From a virus: 42,291 bases of DNA. Location: IMG/VR virus record IMGVR_UViG_3300033153_001990, positions 2,346 through 44,636 of that record. One strand, written 5' to 3'. Shown piece after piece: positions 8,968 to 18,186 of the stretch (the first letter of the stretch is position 1; each line of letters starts with the position of its first letter). The notes beneath the pieces are model-generated. The model was not told where the DNA came from. It saw nothing but the letters and a program-made list of their open reading frames with translations, and did not search any database. The position numbers and the translations under genes were made by a program.

Positions 8968-9569
8968 TAAAATGCTCCTTTAATTATACTTCTTATCTGG
9001 GGCGATACTCTGTCGATTGCCCTAGTTATAAAATTATTGTCAATAGTACCAGAATATGCACTATTAACTTTATAAGGACGAAAATCTTCAGACATAGTTG
9101 CACCTCCAGACCTTCCTGTTCCAGGCCCAAATTCCACACCAAAATTGGCTACAATAATAGAATCTCCTAAAGTTAATAACCACTTAAGCCAAGGTAGATT
9201 CACACCTTTTTCTGTTTTTTGTTGGGCAATAGAAAGGTTTACAAGATTGGCATAAGATGTTGGCTGCATATAAACATAAAACCCTCCTTTTAGGTTTTTA
9301 TCTACTTTCGATATTCTAACCTCCAAGGAAGAAACTATAGCATCAACAATCTGATTTGTAGGATCGCCATCTAGTCCAAACTCAAATTTTAATGTCCCAC
9401 TCTTTAAAGATTGTATCTCTGGACTTTCCAACAATGCAGATCTTACTACCTCTTTTATTTTGGGTTCTATTTTATTTGCCGCCTTGGGTAAAAGGGCATT
9501 AATAATTCTTGCCAATGCTTTATTGACACTCTTTTGTATTTGAGATAAAGACTCTTTTATTCTAACCAT
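8967..9569 (-). CDS. Probable neck or tail-completion protein
   Basis: This 200-aa protein has an amphipathic basic helical N-terminus (MVRIKESLSQIQKSVNKALA, then LLPKAANKIEPKIKEVVRSAL) and a C-terminal part that is mixed strand and helix. It resembles in size and layout the connector proteins that join the head-tail adaptor to the tail tube (HK97 gp10-like in position), but I see no decisive motif. The start ATG at 9569 overlaps the preceding stop by eight bases. It lies between a zinc-ribbon-like protein and the 326-aa structural protein. Confidence 0.62.
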   Translation of the reverse strand: MVRIKESLSQIQKSVNKALARIINALLPKAANKIEPKIKEVVRSALLESPEIQSLKSGTLKFEFGLDGDPTNQIVDAIVSSLEVRISKVDKNLKGGFYVYMQPTSYANLVNLSIAQQKTEKGVNLPWLKWLLTLGDSIIVANFGVEFGPGTGRSGGATMSEDFRPYKVNSAYSGTIDNNFITRAIDRVSPQIRSIIKGAF

Positions 9570-10077
9570 TTGCCCTGTTCCAAAAAGTTACAACATATTT
9601 TGTTGCATTTTGTTTAAATCCTTGAGGAAAAGAAATCCCAGCCTTTTCATATTTGGCATTTGTGTCATACTTTTCTATTCCATCATAAATTGGAATCATG
9701 TATTTACACTTTTCTATCTTGTCTAGATCAGTCATATATGCTATAGTTTGTATGCCGCCATCAGGAATATTTATCTCAGCCCCTGTTTTCACCCAGTTTT
9801 TTCTATCCCAATATATTCTGAGTGTAATTGTATCCGTCGCCTCAGTTGCTTTGTAACCTTTACCATTACAGTATGGACAGGGCATTCCACGGTCAAAAGG
9901 ATATGGACCTCCAGTTTGATAAATACTTATAGATCTATTGCTAACGCCCATTGTACTCATTATACAGTTGGGGCAATCTTCTTTTTTCTCTGGATATACT
10001 AATGTAGCAGTTCTAGTAAAAAGAAGAACTGCCTCATTGTATGTATCAAATACACTACTAGGAATATTTATCGCCAT
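9562..10077 (-). CDS. Head-tail connector-region protein with zinc ribbon
   Basis: The 171-aa protein carries two Cys pairs, C35-P-N-C38 and C67-P-Y-C70, the second followed by NGKGY as in DnaJ-type zinc knuckles. The pairs are separated by a 28-residue strand-rich loop and should bind one metal ion. The rest is strand-rich (TDTITLRIYWDRKNWVKTG, KYVVTFWNRANG). The ATG at 10077 has AGGAC upstream. It sits between the adaptor-like gene and the 200-aa neck gene, so a structural role at the head-tail joint is likely, with the metal site stabilising the fold. Exact function is not known to me. Confidence 0.72.
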   Translation of the reverse strand: MAINIPSSVFDTYNEAVLLFTRTATLVYPEKKEDCPNCIMSTMGVSNRSISIYQTGGPYPFDRGMPCPYCNGKGYKATEATDTITLRIYWDRKNWVKTGAEINIPDGGIQTIAYMTDLDKIEKCKYMIPIYDGIEKYDTNAKYEKAGISFPQGFKQNATKYVVTFWNRANG

Positions 10078-10086
10078 TTAAAAGTC

Positions 10087-10323
10087 CTATGCAATAGTAT
10101 CACCACTATAGTAACGAGGATCATCATATCTTTCATCTAAATTTCCATTTATTGTAGCAATGGGCTGATCAATAAAGGCTGGAGATAGTGGAACTGGGTC
10201 CAAAGTATGATTAGCATCCAGCAAACTAGATGAGTCTAAACCCCTTGCTCCTCCAACACCAGTAACAGCACGACCGCCATTTGGTTGAGCATTGCCACTA
10301 ATAATCTTTTGCACAACGGCCAT
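10087..10323 (-). CDS. 78-aa Gly/Asp-rich protein, unknown
   Basis: A small protein, MAVVQKIISGNAQPNGGRAV, with low complexity, several Gly-Gly and Asp-Pro turns and no predicted helix beyond the first ten residues. It has a strong AGGAGAAAATATA site before ATG 10323 and lies in the connector operon with short gaps on both sides, which argues that it is real. It may be a minor virion or linker protein. No homolog is recognised. Confidence 0.7.
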   Translation of the reverse strand: MAVVQKIISGNAQPNGGRAVTGVGGARGLDSSSLLDANHTLDPVPLSPAFIDQPIATINGNLDERYDDPRYYSGDTIA

Positions 10324-10349
10324 TATATTTTCTCCTAATATTTTTTATG

Positions 10350-10862
10350 TTAAAAATGTCTTCCGCCATCGAAATAGTTGTTTTGAGCAACGCCCCAACT
10401 ACCAGGACTATACGGCCCCAATACGGCAGTGCCAACAGGGGTGCCATCGCCGTTTCCAGATTCATATCTGTATTTATCTAGCATTTCTTCATATTTTGCA
10501 CAAATGTCTTTATACAAAGTAAGCAAACTTCCGCTAACACCTCTTAAGTCAATAGCAGATGGACCATCTTTAATTGAAATGGCATTTGCAGATTCTGTTT
10601 TAACTTCACTACCAATTAAGATACAGGCCGATTTATATACTGTTAAAATAGTAAAGTCTGAGTCTCCAGTATCCACCGGATCTGGAGTTAATGAAACCTG
10701 TCCAACGTTGACAGTATAGGTGTTTGGAAAATTAGCATCATTTTGAACATTGTATGCACCAACCATCAAGACTTGCTTTAGTCTTTCGTCTGTGTATTTT
10801 GTAGAGTCAAGATCTCCAATGATAGATCTTAACATTAAAATCATATCCATTTGCCACGGCAT
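10350..10862 (-). CDS. Probable head-tail adaptor (connector) protein
   Basis: The 170-aa protein opens with a helix pattern typical of phage adaptors: MILMLRSIIGDLDSTKYTDE followed by RLKQVLMVGAYNVQND, that is, a short DDxxxxYTDExLxxxL-like unit. A strand segment follows, then a long helical hairpin (SDFTILTVYKSACILIGSE ... LLTLYKDICAKYEEMLDKYR). This is the layout of gp6-like DNA packaging adaptors that dock under the portal. It has an AAGGTGAT site before ATG 10862. It is separated from the portal by about 20 kb of other virion genes, which is unusual. The family call is by pattern only. Confidence 0.65.
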   Translation of the reverse strand: MPWQMDMILMLRSIIGDLDSTKYTDERLKQVLMVGAYNVQNDANFPNTYTVNVGQVSLTPDPVDTGDSDFTILTVYKSACILIGSEVKTESANAISIKDGPSAIDLRGVSGSLLTLYKDICAKYEEMLDKYRYESGNGDGTPVGTAVLGPYSPGSWGVAQNNYFDGGRHF

Positions 10863-10871
10863 ATCATCACC

Positions 10872-11198
10872 TTATAGATTTTCGTAAACTTTAAAAGACC
10901 CAACATCAGATCTGTAAGTACCACCGCCTATGCCTATATTTGCCTGTATTCTCCACGTTCCAACTTCATTTAAATCGCCGTCAACTGTAGTATACTTAAT
11001 TTTTCCATCTGTACCATCTGTGTTGAGTGAGGCTGTTTTCGTAGTAGAAATACCCGAAGGAGATTTAAAAATAAGTTCTAAAGTAGTAGCAGAAGATACA
11101 TCTAAAACCGTCGCGGTGCCCGAAACGCAATCATTAATAGTAACCAAAAATACGGTTCCTATATCATTATAATGGACTTCTTCTTCTGAGCAAGACAT
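10872..11198 (-). CDS. Small beta-sandwich protein, BppU-N-like
   Basis: The 108-aa protein has a regular run of strands: TVFLVTINDCVSGTATVLDV, ATTLELIFKSPSG, KIKYTTVDGDLNEVGTWRIQ, SDVGSFKVYENL. This pattern, with a mid TxxL+FxxPsG strand and a GxWxxQ strand, is that of the N-terminal domain of receptor-binding or baseplate upper proteins in many phages. It lies between the fibre genes and the connector genes. A role in attaching a fibre is plausible. The similarity is a fold-level impression, not a checked match. Confidence 0.68.
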   Translation of the reverse strand: MSCSEEEVHYNDIGTVFLVTINDCVSGTATVLDVSSATTLELIFKSPSGISTTKTASLNTDGTDGKIKYTTVDGDLNEVGTWRIQANIGIGGGTYRSDVGSFKVYENL

Positions 11199-11201
11199 AT
11201 A

Positions 11202-11447
11202 CTATCTTTCTACTGTAAATTCTAATTGTCTGTTAATTTCTAGTGTTTGGTCTGCCTGTCTATTTATACTCAAAATTTCGTCAATTTGGGTCTGAACTTC
11301 TAAAACAAATGTTGTTTCAGTTTGTATATTTACTGAAAAATTAACAATATCTTGAAAGGGCGATGTCGGAGTTGTCTCCGTCTCACCAAAATAATCAGGT
11401 AAAAAATATCTTTCTGGAAAATATGTATCGGGGAAAAATGTAGTCAT
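11202..11447 (-). CDS. 81-aa protein with aromatic N-terminus and coiled coil
   Basis: The N-terminus repeats Phe/Tyr/Pro units (FFPDTYFPERYFLPDYFGE). The C-terminal half has a heptad-like pattern (VLEVQTQIDEILSINRQADQ) ending in a second short NRQ repeat. No family is recognised. It starts six bases after the stop of the 901-aa fibre gene and ends three bases before the next ATG, so it belongs to that operon. The aromatic Pro-rich start could anchor to another virion protein, with the coiled coil as oligomeriser (inference). Confidence 0.7.
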   Translation of the reverse strand: MTTFFPDTYFPERYFLPDYFGETETTPTSPFQDIVNFSVNIQTETTFVLEVQTQIDEILSINRQADQTLEINRQLEFTVER

Positions 11448-11453
11448 TTATAT

Positions 11454-14159
11454 TTATCCCGTAGTGTCTAGAGTGATTGCCGTCCTGTTCCCGTTTCCTG
11501 TTACCGTGGCAGTTATCCTATCCTTACTATCATCAGCAGCCCTAAATGTAATTGTTGCTGTTTCTGCTCCAGAGACTTTCCCCGCAAGGGCGGCCATGCA
11601 TATTTTTAAAGTTTCTTCTAAAGAATAACCATCAATATCTCCTGAAGCTAAAATATCAGCAGTAGAAGGCAGTGTTTCTATAGTTGCAGAATTATCATCT
11701 TTAACAATAGTAACCGCTCCACCAGAATTATCTGTAACTTTAAAGTTTCCGCGAAGTACAATCGTCCCACCAACGCAGGTTGCATCTATTGTCAAAGCTC
11801 CGTTACCCTCTAATGACATATTGTCAGTTCCGAGTTGCCCCATGTTTAGTATTCGGATTCCTCCAGAATAATGACGCATGTTTAAATTTATATCTCCTAC
11901 AGCAGCACCAAAGTCGATCACAGGAGAGCCTGTTCCCGCCACACCAGATACACAATGATCAAGACTGTAAGTTCCAGCACTTGATAAAGTAATCGTATCT
12001 GTTAAACGAGAACTTAATATCTCACAAGTCGGAAGTGTAACTGTACCAATTTGACAATTCTCAAAATGAGGCTCATTTGAACTTGTACAGGTTCCACTTA
12101 TAGTAGCATGAATAATAGTTGTTTTGTTTAGGTCTCGTCCACCAAGATTCAAAGTCCACTTTCCATCTCCGCTAAAATTAAAACCTGTATAATCAGAGGC
12201 CAGGGTAAAGCTAGAGTTTGGAGCAATTTTAAATCTAGTAATATTAACAGCATTAGCTAAAGTAGTAGCATCTGCAATATTATCAGAAGGTAAATCAACA
12301 GTACCATTCTCATAATTTGCCGTTCCAGCCGTACCATTGACAGTATCAATCCAGACTTGACCGCCTTCATAAACGCCAATATCTGCAACCTGACGCAACC
12401 TTTTTCCGGCAGAAGTTGCAATATTATGGGTAGCCCCAGTTAGTACTTCATCCCAAACTGCATCAGCAATATCACCAGAAGTTGGATCGTTTAACGAAGA
12501 GATTGCAGATTGTGTGGTGGTATGCTGTGTATCCTGAGCTGTATCTAAAGCATCAAGAGTTGTTATGGTTCCACTAATACTGTAACCCGCCTTATCATCG
12601 TTTGTTCCCACGGTAACTTTACCAGTAGTCGCAGTTATAGCAAGATCGCCAAAATTAGTGGGAGCAGATGCAGCAAGTAAAGCACTATCAGTACCACGCA
12701 TTGCAGCCCCATTTATTCCAGTCACATCTGCCGTAATATCCGTTAACGAGTGAGTATCTTTAACAAACGAAGTACCCTTTACATCAGTAAGATGATTGAT
12801 AATCGTAGTTTGATTGGCTGCGGTTGCATCTCCACCACCACTTCCAACATCATCCACGGTCTGCGTTGTGGCAGCATCAGCATTCTCAAAAAATGTATCG
12901 AAATTACCAGCAATTCTTCCGCCAGTAGTTTCCGTTAAAGTTCCCCCAAGAAATCCTCCAACTGTGACATATCCAGTTGATGACGAAATAGATAGGTCTC
13001 CAAAATTAGTTGGGGCAGAAGAGGCAAGTAGGGCACTGTCAGTACCTCTCATATCAGTATTTGTAGTACAGGTGTCTACTGTATCTACGTTTACTACTGC
13101 TCCAGAAAGAGTCGTAATTGCCCCGGCAGAAACAATGTCTGTTGCAGCAACATCATTTAAACTATCTATTTTATCTCTATTGGCCTGTAGACTGTCTGTA
13201 GTGTTTACATATGTATCCCAGTCCGCAGTCGCACTTGAACTAACCATCTTGGCAATGATAGAATTATCTGTGATATCTGTTCCTGTAACAGCAACGCTAA
13301 CCAAATGGTCAAGTCCAATATCCGAAAGTGCCGTGTCTACCTCAGTATTAACATCAGTAGTAGAAATGTCATTCAAAGCATCTAATGTTGTTTTACTTCC
13401 ACTGATAGAATATCCAGTTTTGTCATTGTTTGTACCAACTGTAACCTGTCCAGTAGTTACCGTTATAGCAAGATCGCTAAAATTAGTTGGGGCAGAAGCA
13501 GCTAAAAATGCGTTGTCAGTACCTCTCATGTCAGTGTTTGTGGTACAAGTATCTACCGTATCCACGTTGACAACAGCGCCAGATAGTGTAGTTATCGCTC
13601 CAGCAGAGACAATATCTGTTGCCGCAACATCGTTTAGTGCGTCTAATGTAGTTTTGGTTCCAGAAATACTATACCCCGTTTTATCATCGTTTGTACCAAC
13701 CGTCACCTTTCCAGTACTTGCTGTAATGGCAAGATCACCAAAGTTTGTAGGAGCAGAGGCTGCAAGCAAGGCACTGTCTGTTCCTCGCATATCTGTGTTG
13801 GAAACGCATGTGTTTACCTGAGTTAGATCTCCATCAGATTCAATTCCAAGATCATTAAAGTTAGCGGGAGTTGTCCAAACAGCCCCAGGAACGCCAATAA
13901 CATTTACATTAGCCGTTGCACTTTCTGGAGTTATAAGTAAGAGATCTCCATTAGATTCCACAGCAGTTATATCAAAAATATAATAACCATCCTCTAATTC
14001 AGTAGGATTTGTATCATCTACAGCATTAGCTACGCCACCATCAATTCTAATATTTGCCGTGATATTAGCAGCATCTCCTGTTACTGGCTGCCCCGGATTA
14101 GTTCCACTGTCGCTCTCAAAAGCAAAAACTACCCATTTTCCTGCTGTATTTTTTTGCAT
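11454..14159 (-). CDS. 901-aa repetitive tail fibre-like protein
   Basis: An N-terminal Ig-like segment of about 100 residues (AGKWVVFAFESDSGTNPG ... GYYIFDIT) is followed by at least four repeats. These carry MRGTDSALLAASAPTNFGDL and KVTVGTNDDKTGYSISGT, with imperfect copies encoded near 13780, 13518, 13039 and 12689. A linker DPTSGDIADAVWDEVLTG is common in environmental phage fibres. From about residue 598 a beta-helix-like module begins (GGQVWIDTVNG, NGTVDLPSDNIADATTLA) that also occurs three times in the 975-aa protein. The likely product is a trimeric fibre or adhesin. It opens the transcript behind motif P7 and is followed by the small beta-sandwich and connector genes. The repeats are nearly identical in protein but not in DNA. 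Confidence 0.82.
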   Translation of the reverse strand: MQKNTAGKWVVFAFESDSGTNPGQPVTGDAANITANIRIDGGVANAVDDTNPTELEDGYYIFDITAVESNGDLLLITPESATANVNVIGVPGAVWTTPANFNDLGIESDGDLTQVNTCVSNTDMRGTDSALLAASAPTNFGDLAITASTGKVTVGTNDDKTGYSISGTKTTLDALNDVAATDIVSAGAITTLSGAVVNVDTVDTCTTNTDMRGTDNAFLAASAPTNFSDLAITVTTGQVTVGTNNDKTGYSISGSKTTLDALNDISTTDVNTEVDTALSDIGLDHLVSVAVTGTDITDNSIIAKMVSSSATADWDTYVNTTDSLQANRDKIDSLNDVAATDIVSAGAITTLSGAVVNVDTVDTCTTNTDMRGTDSALLASSAPTNFGDLSISSSTGYVTVGGFLGGTLTETTGGRIAGNFDTFFENADAATTQTVDDVGSGGGDATAANQTTIINHLTDVKGTSFVKDTHSLTDITADVTGINGAAMRGTDSALLAASAPTNFGDLAITATTGKVTVGTNDDKAGYSISGTITTLDALDTAQDTQHTTTQSAISSLNDPTSGDIADAVWDEVLTGATHNIATSAGKRLRQVADIGVYEGGQVWIDTVNGTAGTANYENGTVDLPSDNIADATTLANAVNITRFKIAPNSSFTLASDYTGFNFSGDGKWTLNLGGRDLNKTTIIHATISGTCTSSNEPHFENCQIGTVTLPTCEILSSRLTDTITLSSAGTYSLDHCVSGVAGTGSPVIDFGAAVGDINLNMRHYSGGIRILNMGQLGTDNMSLEGNGALTIDATCVGGTIVLRGNFKVTDNSGGAVTIVKDDNSATIETLPSTADILASGDIDGYSLEETLKICMAALAGKVSGAETATITFRAADDSKDRITATVTGNGNRTAITLDTTG

Positions 14160-14214
14160 TTTAAAACCTTTTAAGTTTATCTGCTTAATAACAAATGTAA
14201 ATATTCAATAAGTA

Positions 14215-14222
14215 TATACACA
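14215..14222 (-). promoter_or_regulatory. Late promoter-like motif P7
   Basis: The minus strand reads TTGTGTGTATATACTT (here with an additional TG), 56 bases before the 901-aa fibre ATG. It also marks the left edge of the GC-rich cassette. Confidence 0.62.
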
Positions 14223-14229
14223 CAATTCT

Positions 14230-17200
14230 TTAAAATGATGAATATCCAGTATTAGAAAGTAATTGCCTATAGTAATTTTCGTATGTTCGGTATCCTCCTG
14301 TTGGGACGTATGAGGTGAACGCACTCGCGGTTATCTCAGCCTCGTCTGCACCACCGTCATTGGCTCCGCTAACTCTCGACCTGATGACATATCCGACAAG
14401 ATCGCCTGTCACTGTCAGCGTGCTGCCGGTCTCCCCAGCAATCTGCACTTCATCTTCTTCAGAACCCGTCAGCGACTTGTACCAACTGTACGTGTAACTA
14501 ACGGCACCGTTGTCCATGTTGTCCCAGACGCCGTTGTCTGTGGTGAGGACTTGACCGACTGCCGCTGTGCCCGTGACCGTTGGCTCGGTGATATTTACTG
14601 GCTCGGGGCCATTGTACGCTTCGGTGACCTCATCGTCCGAGAGAACCCGACTAAAGAATCTCACGCCCGCAAGGTCGCCATCCCACGCTTGGAGAAGACT
14701 GTTTATGTAGAGACCACCAATGCTGATCCGGTTGTTTGTGTCATTGCTAGTCCAGAGTACGTTGTTTGTGCCTACGGAACCCTTAACAGCATCCAATAGT
14801 CCGTAGCGTTCGAACTGCCCAACATCTAAGCCACCGATGAATTGCCATGTGTCGTAAGTGTATGTGATTGCTGGGGTGTACCGTCGAGTTCCGCCGTTCG
14901 CCCTGTACTGATAGCGGATGTCCCAGGTTGCATCGTGACGCATACCCTGCTCACCGCCGGTTGCAGTGCTGCTACGCCAGAAGATATTTCCTGGGTACGA
15001 AACATTCCCGCTACCATCATCTCTCGACCTTGACCACGCGAGGATAGTTAGCCTCCCCCTCTGCTCGGATGTAGAGGGTGCGTGTGCGTACCTGCCCGAC
15101 CTGGAAAAGCTAATAGCAGATGGTAGGTATGACGTTGGGCCAGTTGCCGTGGTCAGTGTTCCGACATGAGTGAGATCCGGCAGGTCACCAGTGTTGTTGG
15201 CGACTGTAGATCCACTGGTTTCCTGGCATCCATAGAACGCACGGAGTGTTGGGTCATGCGAATGCCTGCCACCTCCGTGGAGCTGATTATAGCTGTTGGA
15301 AGTTGCAACCCAATTGCTCTGCGTCCATGACGAAGGGTCATAACCAGAGTCATTACTGGCGACGACAACGCAACTTATCCGATACCCCTGATCCGCTGGC
15401 CGAAGGGTGTATGTACTGCTGTTGGCGTTCGGGATGAAGTTCTTGTCGCGAACCCACTGATATTGATATGTCAGGCTACCCGTGCCTGGGTTAGACCATG
15501 TCCCCGTACTGCAAGTCAGTGTACTTCCGACCGTAACTGTCCCGGTAACGGCAGGTGCCGCTGTGTTTTCTGGGTAGGGCAACGGATTGACTGTAGTTAG
15601 CCCATACGAGCAGTCCGCAGCAGAGCTAATGCTGCAACTCATGGTGGTTGACGTAGAGTCGGCGTATTTAATTGATGTCATTGACCGTGCCGAGTTGACA
15701 GCCCAATTCGCAATTTGGACTTGATCCGTTCCCGGTGTCAGCACCCTGCTCACTCGGATGTTAGCCATATCGATGGCTGCACCGTCAATAACTGTAGTGA
15801 CTGTATCGGACACGGAAGTCGCACTGGCGGTTTCCGTTGAAGTGAAGGTGGGAACTGCGTCTTGATCCACGTTAGCAATTGTGCACAGGGCCATGCCTTT
15901 TCTGGTATTGCCCGACGTGGTGATCTTAATGTCCTTCGCCTGACCAGAAACAATATCAGCTTCCTTCAGATACCAGAAGCTCATTTCGTATCCGTTCGGT
16001 TCAGTAACATTGTTCCGACCTATGAGCGTAAAGTTTGCTTCATCTGGGCCGCCTGGGTCATACACGAAGGTCTGAACGTCATAATTGTCGCGGGCAGATT
16101 TCGCTATCCCCAGGATTATCCGGTTCTCGCCATTCGCAGGCGTGTATGACTGCGTGAATTGCGTTCCCAGTCCTTCTGTCCATGCCACCTGATTACTGGA
16201 CATTGCAACAGGCTTAGGGGAGCTTTTTGCTGTGTAAACCGAATTGCTCTCAGTGATCTCTAGACTGTCATACCCACCGCTGTTGCTCGCCTTAACCCTG
16301 CAACTAATCCTTGTTCCGAGGTCGTCGATGGTCATGTTGTAGGTATTGGAGACTGCCCCGGTAATCGGGATTCCGTCTCGAAGCCACTGGAAGGAGAGCG
16401 TTACCGTTCCGTTGCCCTGGCTATCCCATGTCCCATCGGTGCAAGTTAGCGTGTCCGTGAGGGCAGTCGGGACATTGATCGAAGGTGCGGTTAAGTTTAG
16501 TGGCTCGGGGCCACTGTACACTTCCGAGATTTCAGCGGCAGTTAACTTGCGGGTGAAGTAAGCAGCACCCGCAAGGTAGCCCTCAAAGTAATCGACCGTA
16601 ACGTAACCAGCGCGAACATTGGCACCAATACCTAATCGAGTCTGTTCCGTTGCATTGGTGAGGTCGGAAGCCGAAGAGCTGGCTTGAGAGCCATCGGCGT
16701 AGACGGAAGTTCCAGACGAATCCACCGCAACCGCCCGATGATACCAGGACGTTGCTTGATTGTAGGTCGTTGGGTCGTTGACTTGGCTCCCGCTAGATAG
16801 CGTCCGTATGCTGTAGGTGATTCCGCCTGCACCACTACCCCTTGAGTAAATTAGGTCGTAGTTTGTGTTGCCGGTGGTCGCAGAGAATGCAACACCTTCG
16901 TCTCCATTGCCAAGTGCAGGGGTGGTCTGCTCCCAGATAGCGATTGTGTGATCTGTGTTAGTCAGGCTGACAGTCTGACTCCACGACCTGCTCGTGTAGG
17001 TGTTACCGCAGTTAATGCCTGAAGGGAGCCAGTTTGTCGGGCCAGTTACATCGAGACCAGTAACATCCGTACCGCCCATATCGTTGGAGTTGCCGGAGCT
17101 GTCAGCGAGAGTTGTCCCGCTGGTTTCCTGCATCTCCCAGTAACCATGCAGGCTTGCGTCGGAAGACTTATTGCCTTTCCCAAACAGCTTGTTGTAGCTC

Positions 17201-18183
17201 TTATCTTGCACAGCGTTGGAGGATGTCACCTCTGCGGAGTCACTGCCGCCGTCGTTACTCGCGGTAACTACGCAAGTGATGTCCGTCCCTGCGTCATTCG
17301 CAAGCGTCCAGGTATAGGTGGTGCCAGTCTCGCCGGAGATGTCTACGCCGTCTCGTTGCCACTGATATGTGTAGGTGATAACACCATTGCCTTGGGTGTC
17401 CCAGATACCTGGGCTAGTCAGGTAGATGACTTCACCGTCGTTTGGCAAGCCAGAGATTACGGGAGAAGAGATATTGATTGGCTCCGGCCCAAGGCGATGC
17501 TCATCAATCTCTGCGGATGTCAGCTCGCGATGGAAGAAAGCGACGTTCGATGTCTTACCGTTGAAGTTGCGGATTCGCTGGGTGCCACGACCAACCTCGA
17601 TGACCTGTGCGTTTTGCCTGCCGCCAGGGGTGGAGGCACCACCTGAAACGCCATCGACAAATATCTCGTTCTTGACACTGGGATCATAGACGGCACCTAT
17701 GTGATACCACTGCCCCGTGGCAGACCCGGACAAGGTTCCCGTCGAGTAGTTATTGGAACCTACACTATCGCGAATGTATTGGCGAGGCTGACCAGAACTG
17801 TTAATTTCTACCGAGTTGGTGAAGTTGCTTGTTCCGTCTCGGCTTACAATCCCGTCATTGAAAGCAGAGTAGGACGTTGCGTTGTACCAGAGCAGCCATG
17901 TAGTAGCACCAGTCGTTTCGAACTCAATCCGGTTGCGTGTCGCCTCGCGGCCACTCTGCCACTCAATCGACCGAGGTAAATACGGGACCGGGGAGTCGCT
18001 GCTTGTCAGCGTCCCGAAGTTACTGCTGTCCAGAAACAAGGAACCATCAGCGACATTAGCACCTGCTGAGGTGGTTAACGTCGTGTCGGCTGCACCGTTA
18101 TCCTGGCACTCCCACCAACCGATCAGGTCCGCGTCAAGAGAATGAGACCCCTTGCCGAACAGTTCGTTGTAACTGTTTGCCAC
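14230..18183 (-). CDS. 1317-aa LamG/Ig-repeat adhesin, GC-rich
   Basis: Three laminin-G/concanavalin-like modules start at about residues 3, 329 and 963, each opening with SYN(E/K/Q)L(F/H)GxGxxS and a GxW/Y-E-x-Q-(E/D) strand and ending with a GPEPxN motif. Four Ig-like modules (about 235-325, 562-650, 873-957, 1195-1290) show the pattern G-x-W-D-x-x-G-N-G, Y-x-Y-Q-W-x-R-D, D-x-G-x-x-I-x-C-x-V-x-A-S-N. A separate beta domain lies at about 660-860. Such modules bind glycans or proteins at cell surfaces. The start is GTG at 18183, three bases after the upstream stop, so coupling is likely. Base composition is clearly higher in G+C than the flanking genes (one sampled line 31 of 60, against 23 of 60 at 20.4 kb), a sign of transfer. 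A receptor-binding or virion-surface adhesin is likely. Confidence 0.85.
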   Translation of the reverse strand: MANSYNELFGKGSHSLDADLIGWWECQDNGAADTTLTTSAGANVADGSLFLDSSNFGTLTSSDSPVPYLPRSIEWQSGREATRNRIEFETTGATTWLLWYNATSYSAFNDGIVSRDGTSNFTNSVEINSSGQPRQYIRDSVGSNNYSTGTLSGSATGQWYHIGAVYDPSVKNEIFVDGVSGGASTPGGRQNAQVIEVGRGTQRIRNFNGKTSNVAFFHRELTSAEIDEHRLGPEPINISSPVISGLPNDGEVIYLTSPGIWDTQGNGVITYTYQWQRDGVDISGETGTTYTWTLANDAGTDITCVVTASNDGGSDSAEVTSSNAVQDKSYNKLFGKGNKSSDASLHGYWEMQETSGTTLADSSGNSNDMGGTDVTGLDVTGPTNWLPSGINCGNTYTSRSWSQTVSLTNTDHTIAIWEQTTPALGNGDEGVAFSATTGNTNYDLIYSRGSGAGGITYSIRTLSSGSQVNDPTTYNQATSWYHRAVAVDSSGTSVYADGSQASSSASDLTNATEQTRLGIGANVRAGYVTVDYFEGYLAGAAYFTRKLTAAEISEVYSGPEPLNLTAPSINVPTALTDTLTCTDGTWDSQGNGTVTLSFQWLRDGIPITGAVSNTYNMTIDDLGTRISCRVKASNSGGYDSLEITESNSVYTAKSSPKPVAMSSNQVAWTEGLGTQFTQSYTPANGENRIILGIAKSARDNYDVQTFVYDPGGPDEANFTLIGRNNVTEPNGYEMSFWYLKEADIVSGQAKDIKITTSGNTRKGMALCTIANVDQDAVPTFTSTETASATSVSDTVTTVIDGAAIDMANIRVSRVLTPGTDQVQIANWAVNSARSMTSIKYADSTSTTMSCSISSAADCSYGLTTVNPLPYPENTAAPAVTGTVTVGSTLTCSTGTWSNPGTGSLTYQYQWVRDKNFIPNANSSTYTLRPADQGYRISCVVVASNDSGYDPSSWTQSNWVATSNSYNQLHGGGRHSHDPTLRAFYGCQETSGSTVANNTGDLPDLTHVGTLTTATGPTSYLPSAISFSRSGRYAHAPSTSEQRGRLTILAWSRSRDDGSGNVSYPGNIFWRSSTATGGEQGMRHDATWDIRYQYRANGGTRRYTPAITYTYDTWQFIGGLDVGQFERYGLLDAVKGSVGTNNVLWTSNDTNNRISIGGLYINSLLQAWDGDLAGVRFFSRVLSDDEVTEAYNGPEPVNITEPTVTGTAAVGQVLTTDNGVWDNMDNGAVSYTYSWYKSLTGSEEDEVQIAGETGSTLTVTGDLVGYVIRSRVSGANDGGADEAEITASAFTSYVPTGGYRTYENYYRQLLSNTGYSSF

Positions 18184-18186
18184 TTC

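Noticed and set aside
12814-13821. Plus-strand open frame of 335 codons
   Set aside because: It is the antisense of the repeat part of the 901-aa fibre gene. It has only a Val/Ser/Pro-rich composition, no ribosome site, and no domain.
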